In this document: positions 1 to 13,487 of the stretch, piece after piece
Layout of the letters: each line of letters begins with the position of its first letter
How positions within the stretch are numbered: position 1 is the stretch's first letter
NCBI GenBank assembly: GCA_036937835.1
Contig: CM072879.1
Span: 7,558,501-7,622,500 of the forward strand
Source: Pampus argenteus
Taxonomy: Eukaryota > Chordata > Actinopteri > Scombriformes > Stromateidae
Length of the DNA: 64,000 nucleotides
Direction: 5' to 3'
The notes under the pieces: generated by a model
What the model was told of the DNA's origin: nothing
Seen by the model: the letters and a program-made list of their open reading frames with translations, nothing else
Databases searched by the model: none
Made by a program: the position numbers and the translations under genes

Positions 1-135
1 CTGCAGTCAGTGTAACCCGAGTGATGGTCCTTCTAATCCTTACAAGCCCATAAAGCGGACCACACTGAAAAAAACAGACACAGAAAAAAAAGGAGACCCA
101 GCAGTGACCCTCTCTGTGTTTTTGTGTGTTTCTAG

Positions 136-3100
136 AAAACAGCAGCAGACGGCAAACGGCAGGAGATCATCGTTCTGGATTCCAAGAGGAGTAACGCCAT
201 CAACATCGGTCTGACGGTTCTGCCTCCACCTCGCACAATCAAGACGGCCATCCTTAACTTTGACGAATATGCTCTCAACAAGGAGGGCATAGAGGTGAGA
301 GATACAGACAGTGATGAAAAAAGGAAGAGAGTCACGTTCATAATTGAAACTCTTCAACATCTTGCCTCTACTACATAACATCCTTCTCCTTCCCCCAGAA
401 AATCCTGACGATGATCCCCACGGAGGAGGAGAAGCAGAAGATCCAGGAGGCCCAGCTGGCAAACCCTGATGTCCCACTGGGCTCAGCAGAGCAGTTCCTC
501 CTCACTCTGTCCTCCATCAGCGAGCTCTCTGCCAGACTCCAGCTCTGGGCTTTTAAGATGGACTACGAGGCCACCGAGAAGGTCTGCTCAAATAGTACAA
601 TTAAAATTGTTAAGCTTTCATTCAACAAAAAATAATAAAAAAAAAAAGTAGGTAGTTTTTGTAAGAATATGGAGAAGGGAAGGCCCTGTGTGTTTGTGTG
701 TGTGTGTGTGTGTTACACCTGTGTCAATAAGTATCAACATCCCTTTGGTACAAAACAACATCCGCAAAACAACATCAGCATAGTAACATTATAAAATCAT
801 AGCAAAAAATGCACGCTTATTAACGGTGCCTTGTCTTCTTCTGGCACATCATGTTTTACACAAGTAAAGAATGTATTCAGGAGAAGTTCAAAGCCAAACC
901 CAGAGGATGAAAAACATGCCGCCCCGCCATAGCTGTCCTGTAAATTTTACGGCTTTCCGCAGGATGCAACTTTGTCTTTAATCTCTCCATGAAAAGCACG
1001 ATTCCTGACTGTAGGTTCGGCAGAGCGCCATTCCCGAATCTACTCTGTAGGACGGTTTTGGTAGTGGGAGGCTTAATGGAGGGCAACATACTGTGCAGGC
1101 TAGAGAACCTGCTGCACAAAAACAAAAACAGTTTATGATCTCAGAACCACGTTTGATACAAAAGGAGGACTGAGCCAGCAACCTTTTAAACCACCTCTCA
1201 TGACCTCAAAGCAGCGCAGATGATTTGTGGCAGGAGATGAGGTGCACCTGTTCACCACGGACTAATAAAAGACACGTTGTTAGAAGTCTTAACTGACTCA
1301 ACTAATGATGTGTGTCTCTGTCTGTCTGTCTGTCTGTCTGTGTCTCTGTTTCTGTGTGTGATTTATCATCCCAGGAAGTAGCAGAGCCACTGCAGGATCT
1401 GAAGGAGGGTATGGAACAGCTGGAGAAGAACAAAACTCTACGTTACATCCTCTCCACGCTGCTTTCTATCGGAAACTTCCTCAATGGAACCAATGTGAGT
1501 CGTGACAATTACAGAGTTAGTTGTTGTAAGTTGTAACTGTAGAGATAGTGAGTGATTTTAATTGTGTGTGTGTGAAGTCTCTAATTTGTGGATTAAAAAT
1601 TACATCGCATATTAGCTAATATAATTAGAGGAAGTCAGATTTACCTTATATTAAATATTTAATTATGCCATTTTTTTTGTCTTTTTTAATAATTGGTATG
1701 TGTCTAGGCTAAAGGCTTTGAACTGATGTACTTGGAGAAGGTTCCAGAAGTGAAGGACACCGTTCATAAACAGTCTTTGCTGCATCATGCCTGCTCTGTG
1801 GTGGTGGAGAACTTCCCTCAGAGCACTGACCTCTACTCCGAGATCGGAGCCATCACGCGTTCTGCCAAAGTAGGCGCTCATTAATAAATAAATAAATAAA
1901 TAAAGCTCTACTCCATGTTTTATCCAAGCACTTCAACTTAAGAACACAAGTTTCCCTGCAGTCTTAAAAATGTGAGTTAACTGAACTCAAGTAGATTAAT
2001 TTGTTCGATATTGGCTCATGAGTTGTAATATAAAACTGACTTGAGGTTCACTAAAACAAACCCTGGAACGTGATACAGTCAGATTTGCTTTGTCAGGTTA
2101 AAGAGTTCAGTTTCTTATTTGCATCAAAGATCATACACCTGTGGCTGCTGCTGTTGGAGCCACTTTGTATCATCAGGTTGCCCACAATTATAGATAGTTA
2201 TTGATAAAAGATTAAATTCCTGTATGGTGTTTTACAGTGTAGCTGGCTGATATGGAAATCTTTAAAAGGGTGATGCAAAAAAGTCGCTCAGTGCACTTCC
2301 CACATTTTGTTTTGGATGCAAATTTTCTAAAGTAACTCTACATTCACAAAGCGCCTCATTTGCATCGACTCTGCCGTCAGGTGGATTTCGACCAGCTGCA
2401 GGAGAACCTATGTCAGATGGAGCGGCGCTGCAAAGCCTCATGGGACCATCTGAAGGTAATCGCCAAGCATGAGATGAAGCCCCAGCTGAAGCAGAAAATG
2501 TCTGACTTCCTCAAAGATTGTGCTGAGAGGATTATCATCCTCAAGATCGTCCACCGCAGGATTATCAACAGGTACTTTTTGGTCTAGTTTCCAATATGCA
2601 TTAGTTCAAAATAAATCTAGTAAAACCAGATTAACTTTGTTCTTCCTCTCCTTTCCCGTCCTCTTCCTCCTAGGTTCCATTCGTTCCTGTTGTTCCTCGG
2701 TCATCCGGCCTACAGTGTGAGAGAGATCAGCGTCCACAGGTTCAGTAAGATCCTCAGTGAGTTCGCGCTCGAGTACCGAACTACCCGAGACCGCGTGCTA
2801 CAGCAGAAACAGAAACGAGCCGACCACCGTGAACGCAACAAGACCCGAGGAAAGATGATCATAGACGTCAACGCTCCTGTGAGCATCACACAGACACAAT
2901 CCCAAAAACGCACTCAGACTTTAAGCTTTATTTTCTTGTTCTTCTTTTTACAAATTTAGCACTGCTCCTTCACTTTTTCCCCTTGATTTTCTTAGATCTA
3001 TTCTTTGACTTTCACTCTTTCTTTCCCCTGTAGTCTGATGATGAAGAGGAGAGTGAGGTATCATCATGTGTACCTGCCTTTCTGCATGTGTGTCTTTTCG

Positions 3101-4047
3101 TGTGTGTGTGTGTGTGTGTGTGCTTGAACCCACTAACCTTGACTCGGCCACTTTACTTTTTAAACTTTTCCATTAATCAGATTGAAACATACAAGTGAAT
3201 CAATAAGAGGCATTGCATTCATTGTCTGGATGTTTCCTTTGATGCTTCAGCACTGAAATGTTTGAGCCAAAGTCCGAAGTACATCTTATGACGTCTCACT
3301 CTGTTTCATTCTGTCTCCGCCTTCAGTGTGGTAGACAAGGCTCAGGCAGCACTAACAGTGCCCCTAGTGGCAGCCAGGAGAGCGAGCAGCCTCAGGGTCT
3401 GGGCCACGCAGAGGACGCTGCGGAGCACGAGCACATGAAAGCAGTGCTGAAAACCAGCCTCAGTGGCGGTGACAAGGAGAGCGGCGTAGTACCAGGTCTC
3501 CGGACACGGACCAGATCACGGCCTGGACGGGGCGGTGAGGGTGGAGGTTTCTTTAACTATAAAACAAGAGTCACATGTACTTTAAATTCTTTCTTTCTTT
3601 ACTTGTCTTTTTTTTTTTTTTGTATAAGCATAAGTTTATGTTTCTTGTTCATTAAGGTCGCAGTATGCAGGCGTGGACACCACCTGTGGAGGACGCTCAG
3701 ATCGGTGGAGATGACGCTGCAGACGAGATCATGGAGCGCATAGTGAGGTCGGCCACTCAGGGTCCAGGAGCCAGAGCCCAGCCCCGAGAGAGGAGGAGGT
3801 CCAGGGCCAACCGCAAGTCATGTATGACCTGAATGCTACCGTCCTTAATCCTTACTAACATTTTAAGTAGATTTTACTTATCTTATGTATTCACAAAGGA
3901 ACAATTAAGTATAAACATAATTATTCTCCTCTCCTCTCCTCTCCTCTCCTCTCCTCTCCTCTCCTTGTAGTGAGGCGGACCCTGAAGAACGGTCTGACGC
4001 CAGAGGAAGCGCTTGCTTTGGGACTCACTGATTCTCCAGATACATAA
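136..4047 (+). CDS. fhod3: Formin FHOD3-like, C-terminal half (FH2 domain plus DAD)
   Basis: Formin that nucleates and elongates actin; FHOD3 acts in muscle sarcomeres. The window opens in an intron. Coding exons seen: 136-294, 399-581, 1375-1494, 1708-1869, 2381-2571, 2674-2878, 3034-3057, 3327-3534, 3657-3821 and 3971-4047 (TAA at 4045-4047). Every junction has GT-AG ends and the phases join into 497 residues. FH2 hallmarks include GNFLNGTN, LEKVPEVKDTVHKQ, YSEIGAITRSAK and CQMERRCKASWDHLK. The tail carries a DAD-like segment (DEIMERIVRSA followed by the basic RERRRSRANRKS). The end LRRTLKNGLTPEEALALGL fits the FHOD3 tail I recall better than FHOD1, so this is called FHOD3; the a/b ohnologue is not resolved. 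The N-terminal GBD/FH3 and FH1 regions lie left of the window. Confidence 0.9.
3034..3057 (+). other. fhod3: 24-nt acidic microexon of the formin gene
   Basis: A 24-base exon bounded by a good acceptor (cccctgtag) and donor (gaggtatc) encodes SDDEEESE, eight residues with six acidic ones, in phase 0 at both ends, so it can be skipped without a frame change. It sits just after the FH2 domain. Mammalian FHOD3 has a muscle-specific, alternatively spliced acidic CK2-type motif written T(D/E)5XE in the corresponding place. The match in position and composition is inferred from memory of that family. Confidence 0.75.
3925..3965 (+). repeat. (CTCCT)n pentanucleotide array serving as polypyrimidine tract
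   Basis: About eight tandem copies of a CTCCT-type unit lie directly upstream of the acceptor ccttgtag of the last formin exon. They are pure pyrimidine, so the array itself forms the polypyrimidine tract of that splice site. Confidence 0.85.
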
Positions 4048-5460
4048 ATGTAACCACCCACCTCTGGCCTGCCGTCGCCGTGGAAACACAATCATCGTCA
4101 GTCTGCTGCCTTCGCCACACTTTACAGAGTTCTGTTGCACCAGCCAGAAGCCCCTTTAGGTTTTTGCTGCTAATCTTGCCTGATGCGTCTGAAGGATGAA
4201 GCTGCAGTTATGATGTGTGTGTTGTTGTTTTTTTACGCAATATAAAGAAAAACCTTCCAGAAGAAAACGTGGAAGCAAAGAAAAGAAAAAAATGTAATTC
4301 AGTGATGCTGCGTCTGCACTGAATTTTAATTCATCTAACAATATATTTGAAACATTGTATTAGTACAAAGAGATAATTTTTGCTTGTAAGTTTCTGCAGC
4401 TGTGACTTCACCATTTTTCGCGTATTTAAGCTGTGAATTTTGGTTGCAAAGATGAATTGTCTGAAGAGGAAGTTTCATTTCTTCTCTTATCCAGTTTCAA
4501 AGAATCCCGAGAGATCAACACCAACAAAGAGGCTTACTAAAAATGATCCACTGTGAAAATGTAAAACGTTTGCTTCCACGGCAGCGACAAGCGACGAGTG
4601 TGGTTGTGTTTTAGTAGAAACGTGAAAGGTTTTCAATCTGATGTGTGCCTTTCATTTAAAAATGACAATGTTGTACCTTTTCGCCATCTCTCCCTCTGGT
4701 TTTACTCACGTCCTGCTTCTCAGTGAACTCACAAATGTCACATTAACAGGTGTAGTTGCAGCAAGTGTTGGATTAACTTTTTTTTATGTCGGCGAAATAG
4801 TTCTCAGTATTTATTTGAAAGCTCATTTTGTTATTGCACCTTACTCCTCTCAACATTGATAGTCTCTCATGCTGAAATGAATATGAAATGAAATGAAAAC
4901 GCAAGTATTTATCTCAGAGGAACTGTTTGTAAAGTGTAAAAAGACAAAAAGATAAGGACATTTTTTTTAAACAATTTAAATAAACTATTTGAAGGATGTG
5001 CAGAGAAGCCTGCATATAATGTGTAAATGCCCTCATCAGCTGCGAAACACCCTATACTGTAGTACTACAGTGTGCATGTTTAGTGCGGTTCGTGTTCTGT
5101 ATTATTTTTGTAATTTCTGTAGAAACTTGTTTTATAGTCTGAGAGAAAGAGTCAAAAGAGGCTATTATGTGAATTGTAATTTAAAAAAAAAAAAAAAAAA
5201 GTTGAAAGATGTGGTCATAGCTGAAATATCCGGACGTTGCTTTGACTTCTGTGGTCACATTGTACTTTGTATGAACTTGAACAAATTGTGGAAGACTGTC
5301 TGGATAATTGAAGTCTCTGCTCCTTCTGACTACAACAAACCTGGGAAACATCACTGCATAAATATATCATGTATTGAATTTGAACATGAAGTCATGGTTA
5401 CATACACTTTCACTTGAAATGCTGTGTATACACATTCTGCAATAAAAAACAAAAAAAAAA
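4048..5460 (+). other. fhod3: 3' UTR of the formin gene
   Basis: AT-rich non-coding sequence follows the formin stop codon for about 1.4 kb. A canonical AATAAA at 5441-5446 is followed by A-rich sequence and then, near 5480, by TG-rich sequence, the usual order at a cleavage site. There is an A18 tract at 5181-5200. No open frame here resembles a protein I know. The next gene's start codon is only about 180 bases further on, so this is a tight tail-to-head arrangement. Confidence 0.6.
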
Positions 5461-5641
5461 AAACTATTGTGTGAAAAAAAAAATGTGAATGTTGTTTTTC
5501 TTTACTCTGTAATCTTGGATCCACTCTTGAGCTCATGGGTGTGTCGCTACTGACCGACCTTTGGATTTATGAGGTGGTGCTCGCTTTATTTGTTGTGTCC
5601 TTTCGCTTTGTTTCACTGACTGACTGGTGTTTTCTGTGTCC

Positions 5642-7077
<1,436 letters not shown>

Positions 7078-7404
7078 AACACAAGAACACTGTATAGCCT
7101 GCACATCATTTTAATGCATATGTTTGTTGTTTAACAGTGACATTTATATTGAAATTAATATATATATAAACAAAAAATGGTTTTTTAAAATTATTTTAAG
7201 GATTTCTTTCAAAGGGGAATTGTTTGAAAGATGCATTTCCCCCCACTAGCCACTAGATGGCACATACACTGATATTATATTATATTACATTACATTACAT
7301 TATATTATACCTGTGATAAACATGGACTGTGAGAAGAGTTACAATCAATGTGAGGACAAATCTAGCTAGCAGGCCCATACAGGGTTTTTCTGGCTGATCA
7401 ATCC
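7078..7404. other. Spacer with TATTA/CATTA repeat, no gene seen
   Basis: Between GST rho copy 1 and the broken copy. AT-rich, with a short imperfect pentanucleotide array (tatta/catta) at about 7273-7310. No convincing AATAAA hexamer for copy 1 was found close to its stop codon. Confidence 0.6.
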
Positions 7405-7413
7405 AAAACTATG

Positions 7414-7765
7414 ACCCAGGACATGACTCTGCTGTGGTGCTCCGGTGCTCCGGTGCTCCGGCGGCTATGCTCCCCTGGAGGGTGATGGTTGCCCTGGAAG
7501 AGAAGAAGCTTTAGGGCTATAACCACAACAACCTATGTTCTCCTTAGAGAACATAGAGCACAAGTCTCAGGAAGCCATGGGCATGAATCCCAGGGGACAA
7601 GTGAGTTCATTTTAAAAAGGATTGCATTTGTTTGTGTCGATATGCACTAATTCATATTCATGTTTGTAATACAAATAATGTTTTAACTAACGTCTGAAGA
7701 ATGCACATTTTATTTCTCCTTTTGCAGCATAGTATCAACAGGGTTCATCCTGTGAAGTGTGAAGA
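7414..7765 (+). pseudogene. Broken first-exon copy of GST rho
   Basis: The stretch 7414-7601 parallels exon 1 of GST rho copy 2: it starts ATGACCCAGGACATGACTC and ends near a gtgagttca donor at about 7602. It is disabled by a triplicated 8-base unit (gtgctccg, about 7437-7461) that shifts frame and adds bases, by a TAG at 7512-7514 in the EEKKL frame, and by an insertion near 7545. Intron-like sequence follows, and 7728-7765 resembles the first-intron segment of copy 2 near 10020-10055. Exons 2-6 are absent. This is an unprocessed fragment of a tandem duplicate, because it keeps intron sequence. Confidence 0.85.
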
Positions 7766-9683
7766 AGGCTGTTCAACTGATTGAAACATACAGGTCATTT
7801 AAGGCAACGGTCTGTTATAGCAACTTTTTGTTGCCCTGATACATGGCGTGGTATATCTGGTGTCATTCTCTGTTGACTAATACATGCACACATTTCTATA
7901 ACAGTAGTTTTTATTTTTTATTTTGAGTCTATCTATAAAGTCAGTTATTTTACTTATATGAAACCTAAATGTGACTGCCTGAATTAAAGCTTGAACATTA
8001 TTATTGCTCTGGTTAAATAGATGTGAGCGACCCATATTTTCATTACAAGTGTACCATAGATTTTTAATCTCACATCTAAAAAATGCCGGGGGAGGTGTTT
8101 GAGGACATGAGCTGTTGATTGAATTCGCTGCAGTAGAACCGGTTTTCTCTGCACAAAGGTAACTGAAATCATGATATTATGACTCTGCATGGATGAGATT
8201 GCGTTGTGTGCATGATTTTGCATTTATGAAGCATGCATAGCTTCATAAACCACATCGTTCCTGGTGTGTTTTTGAAACAGACGTGGGAACAGACCAACAT
8301 TTGTGCCTGTCAGACATGAACAATGCCGGTATGGTTCTGCTGCTCAGTGGCAGTTCAAAAGTTCAGACATGGAGTCTTGAAATTCAGTTGTGTTCATAAT
8401 CAACTTGCAAGAACAAATTTTGTGGGTTTTTTTCCTGAGCTAAAGTAGGGAAGCAGATCAAGATCACAAACACCAAACCTAAACAAAAAGACCTCATGTG
8501 ACTATTTAGGGGTTAAAACACAATGTTCTGTATGATGGATTGTTATTGAAATGGGGATAAATTATGGTGCAGTCTTTTTTATCAAACCCTTCAAAAACAT
8601 AAAAATAATAATCAGCTGGTCAGAAAGTGTTGCTTTAGGGAATGGGCTTTGGAGAAACCACATGTGATTATCATGGGATTTCTGCAGCTTTGTTCCATTC
8701 AACAAGTTGTCTTTTGACATACCTGAGATGAAACACTGTACTGAATACAGGGCAGTGCTGTGGTTTATTTAAACACACAGTTTACTTACTAGTGTAAATA
8801 TTCAAGTGCATTACATCTAGAGTTCAATGCGTGACTCAGAGACAAACAAAATAAACTGCAAAATGATTAGTTGGTGTTTAATATATAATAGAATAGAATG
8901 CCTTTATTGTCATTATACAAGTATAATGAGATTACAAGCTACCCCATAGTGTGCACACATAAATAAACAGGTAGAGATATGTACAATAAAACAATAAAAC
9001 AACTATAACAACTACTACTATACTATAACAACTACTAACAACAACACTATAACATACTATATATTGGGAATATGTTAAGTGATGTGTATTACATGCAGAT
9101 CAGATTATTTAGTGTGAATGACTGGACTGTTACTCTCCTTCTGTGCGCAGAGGTAAAAGGAAAATGCTGAGTCACTGTGAGATTGTCAACAATGGCATGC
9201 ACATGTGAGCAAGAGGACATCACTGTAGCCATAGTTTCAAACTATAAACAAAGATAATATTAATGACAGTGAATTGGGAAGCATTTTTTTATTTTTAAAT
9301 CATTTCATTGTTCCTAGTGTTTATAGTCTGTGCCCATTTCAGTACACAGACCTGCAGTGAGAGATCAAAGAGTAACGGGCAAAGCAAGAGAAGTCACTCC
9401 TCCTCATGCTTGACTTTGCTATTGTCTGTGGATACAAGCAGCTGGAGGCACAATCCACAATGACAAGAGTTTATAAATGCAACCGGTAGATCTGTGCGTA
9501 TATAGCAGTACTGTAATATGAGGACTTATATGATATGTTAACAAAACATGGGCTCAGTTCAAGTCCCAGAGAAGGGTGGTGGTGAACTGTCTGAACTGTC
9601 TTGAATCGCAGATCTTTGGTGTTGACACAGAAATGGGATGGGACTTAGCTCAGCCAATCCAAATGTCAAGGACTGGAGCTTGT
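7766..9683. other. Intergenic spacer between broken and intact GST rho copies
   Basis: About 1.9 kb of AT-rich sequence with no frame I can support. It contains the interspersed-repeat-like segment near 8885-9065. Otherwise I see nothing identifiable. Confidence 0.5.
8885..9065. repeat. Probable interspersed repeat, fish type
   Basis: The segment starting tagaatagaatgcctttatt, followed by a matching ACAAGTATAATGAGATTACA-type stretch and AACTACTA repeats, resembles a dispersed element I recognise from many teleost genomes. The family name is not certain, and no target-site duplication was established. Confidence 0.45.
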
Positions 9684-9690
9684 TATAAAA
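9684..9690 (+). promoter_or_regulatory. gstr: TATA box of GST rho copy 2
   Basis: TATAAAA lies 94 bases upstream of the start codon at 9784, a spacing that allows a 5' UTR of about 60-70 bases. It stands in the sequence tgttataaaaccagg. No equivalent was found so close to copy 1. Confidence 0.6.
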
Positions 9691-9783
9691 CCAGGCATTT
9701 ATCACACACCAGCTTCACTCCTCACTCTCCTTCCACTCCGTCCACAAGTTCAACTGTCGGTTGAAGCAGTTTAAAAAAAAACC

Positions 9784-11395
9784 ATGGCCCAGGACATGAC
9801 TCTGCTGTGGGGCTCTGGCTCTCCCCCGTGCTGGAGGGTGATGATCGCCCTGGAGGAGAAGAACCTTCAGGGCTATAACCAGAAACTGCTCTCCTTTCAG
9901 AAAATGGAGCACAAGTCTCAGGAAGTCATGGACATGAATCCCAGAGGACAGGTGAGTTCACTTTAAAAAGCACACAAATAATGCTTTAAGTAACGTCTGA
10001 AGAATGTTTGTTATTACAGCTTTTGCAGCCAAATACCAACAGGTTTCATCCTTCTTCTTTTTTTTTAACCAATATGCATTAATTCATATCCAATTTTGTA
10101 AAAGAAATAATCCTTTTCTTTCTTAAAGCTTCCTTCCTTCAAACATGGGACCCATGTCCTGAATGAGTCCTACGCTGCCTGCATGTACCTGGAGGTAAGA
10201 ACTTGGTCCTTATTAAACATTCATGCAGCTTTATGCAGCCAAGAAATGAATATGTGGGAGTGTTCGCTGTGCTCTGTGTGTGTTCAACAATGCCTCGCCG
10301 ACAAACGGATAATCCACACCGCAAAGGAAAAGAAACCGGATATCTGTGATAATAGTTCCTCTTTTCATGTTTCCAACAACAGAGCCAGTTCAAGTCTCAA
10401 GGAAACAAGCTGATCCCTGACTGCCCCGCTGGGCAAGCACTGATGTACCAGCGCATGTTTGAGGGTCTCACTCTCAACCAGAAAATGGGTATGTACGTAA
10501 AAAACCCTGACGTGCAAAGCATTGTGTTGACATTCCATGACTGATTGACTGTTGACATTTTTGCAGCGGAAGTAATCTACTACAACTGGAAGGTCCCGGA
10601 GGGAGAGAGGCACGACTCTGCTGTGAAGAGAAACAGAGAGGCTTTGACTGCGGAGATCAAGCTGTGGGAGGGATACCTGCAGAAGGTGAAGCTGAAGACA
10701 TAAAATACTGTTTCACCAAACACGTTTTACACAAGATGCCGAGATGCTGCGGTTGATTATTACCTGAAGTGACAGTTGCTGAGGGTTTGTTAAAGGTCTG
10801 TAAGAGTTCAGCAGCAGCACTTTTTTAACTATATTTAAATAAATGGTGATATTACTCCGATGTGATAAAGTAAGTCGGTAAATCTGGGAAAGATTTGCGA
10901 TACAAGTTAAGACTTAATGATATAATAGACTTAATAGTAGGTGAATGCAGTCCTCTTCATGTGCTGACATGCTGTCAGATCTGCCTACCAGCACATGAAT
11001 GTTGAACTAGCTTCTTTTTTCTGTCTTACAGGTGTCCGGCTCCTTCCTGGCAGGAAAGGCCTTTTCATTGGCCGATGTGACCGTTTACCCAAGCATCGCT
11101 TACATCTTCCATTTTGGGTAAGCGTACTAAATAAATATAGTTAAATGGCATAAATCAAATGAACGAGAATGACTTAAAGCTGCTTAACAAGATAGATGGA
11201 TGATCAAGGTGCAATAAATTTGTAACTCGAAAGGTCACACCAACCTTTGTTTTATTCTGTAGGTTATCTGAGGAGCGTTACCCTAAACTGGCAGCGTACT
11301 ATAACTCCCTGAAGGACAGACCCAGCATTAAAGCCAGCTGGCCTCCTACCTGGCTGGAGATCCCACAGGGACAAGATCTGCTCAAGGACATTTGA
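9784..11395 (+). CDS. gstr: Glutathione S-transferase rho, copy 2
   Basis: Second intact GST rho gene, with the same predicted role in glutathione conjugation in the cytosol. Coding exons: 9784-9951, 10129-10194, 10383-10488, 10567-10685, 11032-11117 and 11263-11395 (TGA). All have canonical GT-AG ends and join in phase to 225 residues. It begins MAQDMTLLWGSGSPPCWRVM; the middle has NWKVPEGERHDSAVKRNREA and the end WPPTWLEIPQGQDLLKDI. The AATAAA at 11580-11585 is the likely poly(A) signal, giving a 3' UTR near 200 bases. Its first exon and first intron are the closer parent of the broken copy at 7414-7765. Exon sizes equal those of copy 1. Confidence 0.93.
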
Positions 11396-11854
11396 TATTT
11401 AAACTGGCATCAGCTGACACACTATACCGTTCCTGCTGTTTGATATGTATAACCACTCCTTTCATTACACGACTGTAGCTTGCCGCATTTAAAAAAAACA
11501 AACTTAAAGCTTAATTTCCCAACATCATTTGTGTGTAAATTAAGCTGCAGATTACTCTTTATGTGCTGTAAACAAAAGCAATAAAACTTGACTTTCAACT
11601 TAATCTTCTTTATTAATATCGAGATTAGTTTACACTGAAAGTTTACAACAAGATACTCTTCTATATGCATCAAAGTTAATCTATAAGAGCACATTTTAAT
11701 GACTTTTTTTTTTTATATATAAAAGTGTTGAGGCACTTTTACAGTTTAGAAAGCATAGGTTGTTAAATTCCCATCTTTAGTTCATTCTACTTCTACAGTT
11801 TTCCTGTCTTGTCCTGCTTGTCCACTAGATGGAAAACACACTTCTACAAACAGA

Positions 11855-12300
11855 ACATGAACTCTGAAACATTAACCTAGACTCAGGCTCCTGACTTTTT
11901 ATTACATAACTGAGTTGTTTAGCCTTTTACCCTGGGATCAAAGTAAATTGGAACCAAATTATTGCTGACTGTGACTTGCAAGTTGCAAGTTATGTTTTAT
12001 TCTCTGTCACAGTGTGACACAACGGTTTTTAAGGACTCACTAATAAAGGATGGAAAATACAATAAAGTGTCAGGATTCAGTATGTCATGACAGGAATGAA
12101 ACGGCAAACTCGCAGCATAAAGTTGAGTTAATAAACAGGCCAGTAGAATAAACCCGCATCCAAAGGTTGATCCGTCCTTGATTTGATCTAGAAACAGCCA
12201 ATAAACCTGAGAGGTCCTTGTTTCAATTGATTTTTAATAATTGATAGATGAAATCATGCCCTTTTATTTTACTATTTTCTAATCATTTTAAAAGATTTGA
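11855..12300 (+). repeat. Direct duplicate block, copy 1 of 2
   Basis: Shares long runs with 15611-16015, including gatctagaaacagccaataa, the region around the words cctgagaggtcc, and a final stretch ending attttaaaagatttg. Copy 2 directly adjoins the promoter cassette of the apple gene, while this copy does not. The pair therefore marks a segmental duplication whose breakpoint lies just 5' of that cassette. Confidence 0.85.
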
Positions 12301-12710
12301 AGAAGGAAGGGTAGGAGAGGAGATATTTGAGCTGGGGGGGAAGAGAAAAAGACTGAGGAGAGCAGAGAGGAGTGAGATTAAAAAGGAGAAGATAGAAAGA
12401 AAAACTTAATCCAGTTTCTGGACAATATACCAGACAGTGAACTACATAAACGTAAATGTTTGTAGTAGTACAAAAAAAACGGGTGAATATTCCAGGATCA
12501 ACCTAATCAGTCCAGGGCTAATCCCTGGAGTGCGTTTGGGAGAAAAGTTCCTCCTTCTTCTCTCGGATATGCCTTGATTGGATCTCAAGAAAGTTAAGAT
12601 AAGTGCTAAGTCTTCCTGCCTGTAACTCTCCATGCTTCTTCTACTCTATCCCTTTTAACCCTCAAAACCCCTTAAAATCTAAAGTACTCCACAACCCCTT
12701 TCCCTGCTTT

Positions 12711-12712
<2 letters not shown>

Positions 12713-12757
<45 letters not shown>
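12713..12757. repeat. (AC)n microsatellite
   Basis: About 22 CA units in spacer DNA. Confidence 0.95.
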
Positions 12758-12759
<2 letters not shown>

Positions 12760-13487
12760 TTGTGAACCAAAATAAGTACAAATAACATAAACAATACAAA
12801 ACCAAACATTTCACTAATTTAAAAAAAAATCCCCCAGTGTAACCCGTGACATCACAGGTGCTGTCAGTGAATGCGAAACACAACCATAACCTGCCTATTG
12901 TGCGGTTTTTCACAGGCTCTAAAAACTTCAATTAAAACAATCCTAGAACTGCTTTCCTCCTCAGATCTTAATGCATTCATACACATGTGATAACAGTAGT
13001 TGGCCAGCAGATGTCGCCATTTCAATTATCAAAACTGATATCAACACAGCTGCTTCTTATTGATCCAGAGCTTCAAAAAGCTTAATTTCTACCATCATTA
13101 TACACAACTAACGAATAAAAATGTTGATAAGAGTCTCATCACTACTCTACATCACTATTGTTATTATTATCTTCATCACTATTATAAGGACTGTGTGTCA
13201 TTTATCAGCCGACAGATATGATGATATATCAGACTGAGCTTCTCAACATGGGAGAATTGATATCTGTCCTGTCAGAAGATGGCAAATAACGAAACATGAC
13301 AGTCGTGAAAACATTAATTTGTTTCCAACAAAATGTTGATTCTCAAACTCGGGCTGTGTTCAGTAGAAGTTTGATCTTCTGGTCGGGAGGATTCAAAACA
13401 TCACAAACAGCCTGAACAGCTGCTGCAGCTGTAGGCTCTGTTATTTTCGGTCTTTGGGTCTCGTCGGTTCTTCACTTGGACTTGAAG

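Larger units (their letters stand above)
11396..13480. other. Intergenic spacer with duplicated block and CA repeat
   Basis: Starts with the 3' UTR of GST rho copy 2 (poly(A) signal 11580-11585). It then holds a block (about 11855-12300) duplicated at 15611-16015, purine-rich sequence at 12300-12400 and a CA repeat at 12713-12757. No coding frame supported. Confidence 0.6.

Noticed and set aside
5171..5200. A18 tract in the formin 3' UTR as the tail of a retrocopy
   Set aside because: No upstream sequence resembles a processed gene, and no flanking target-site repeats were found.
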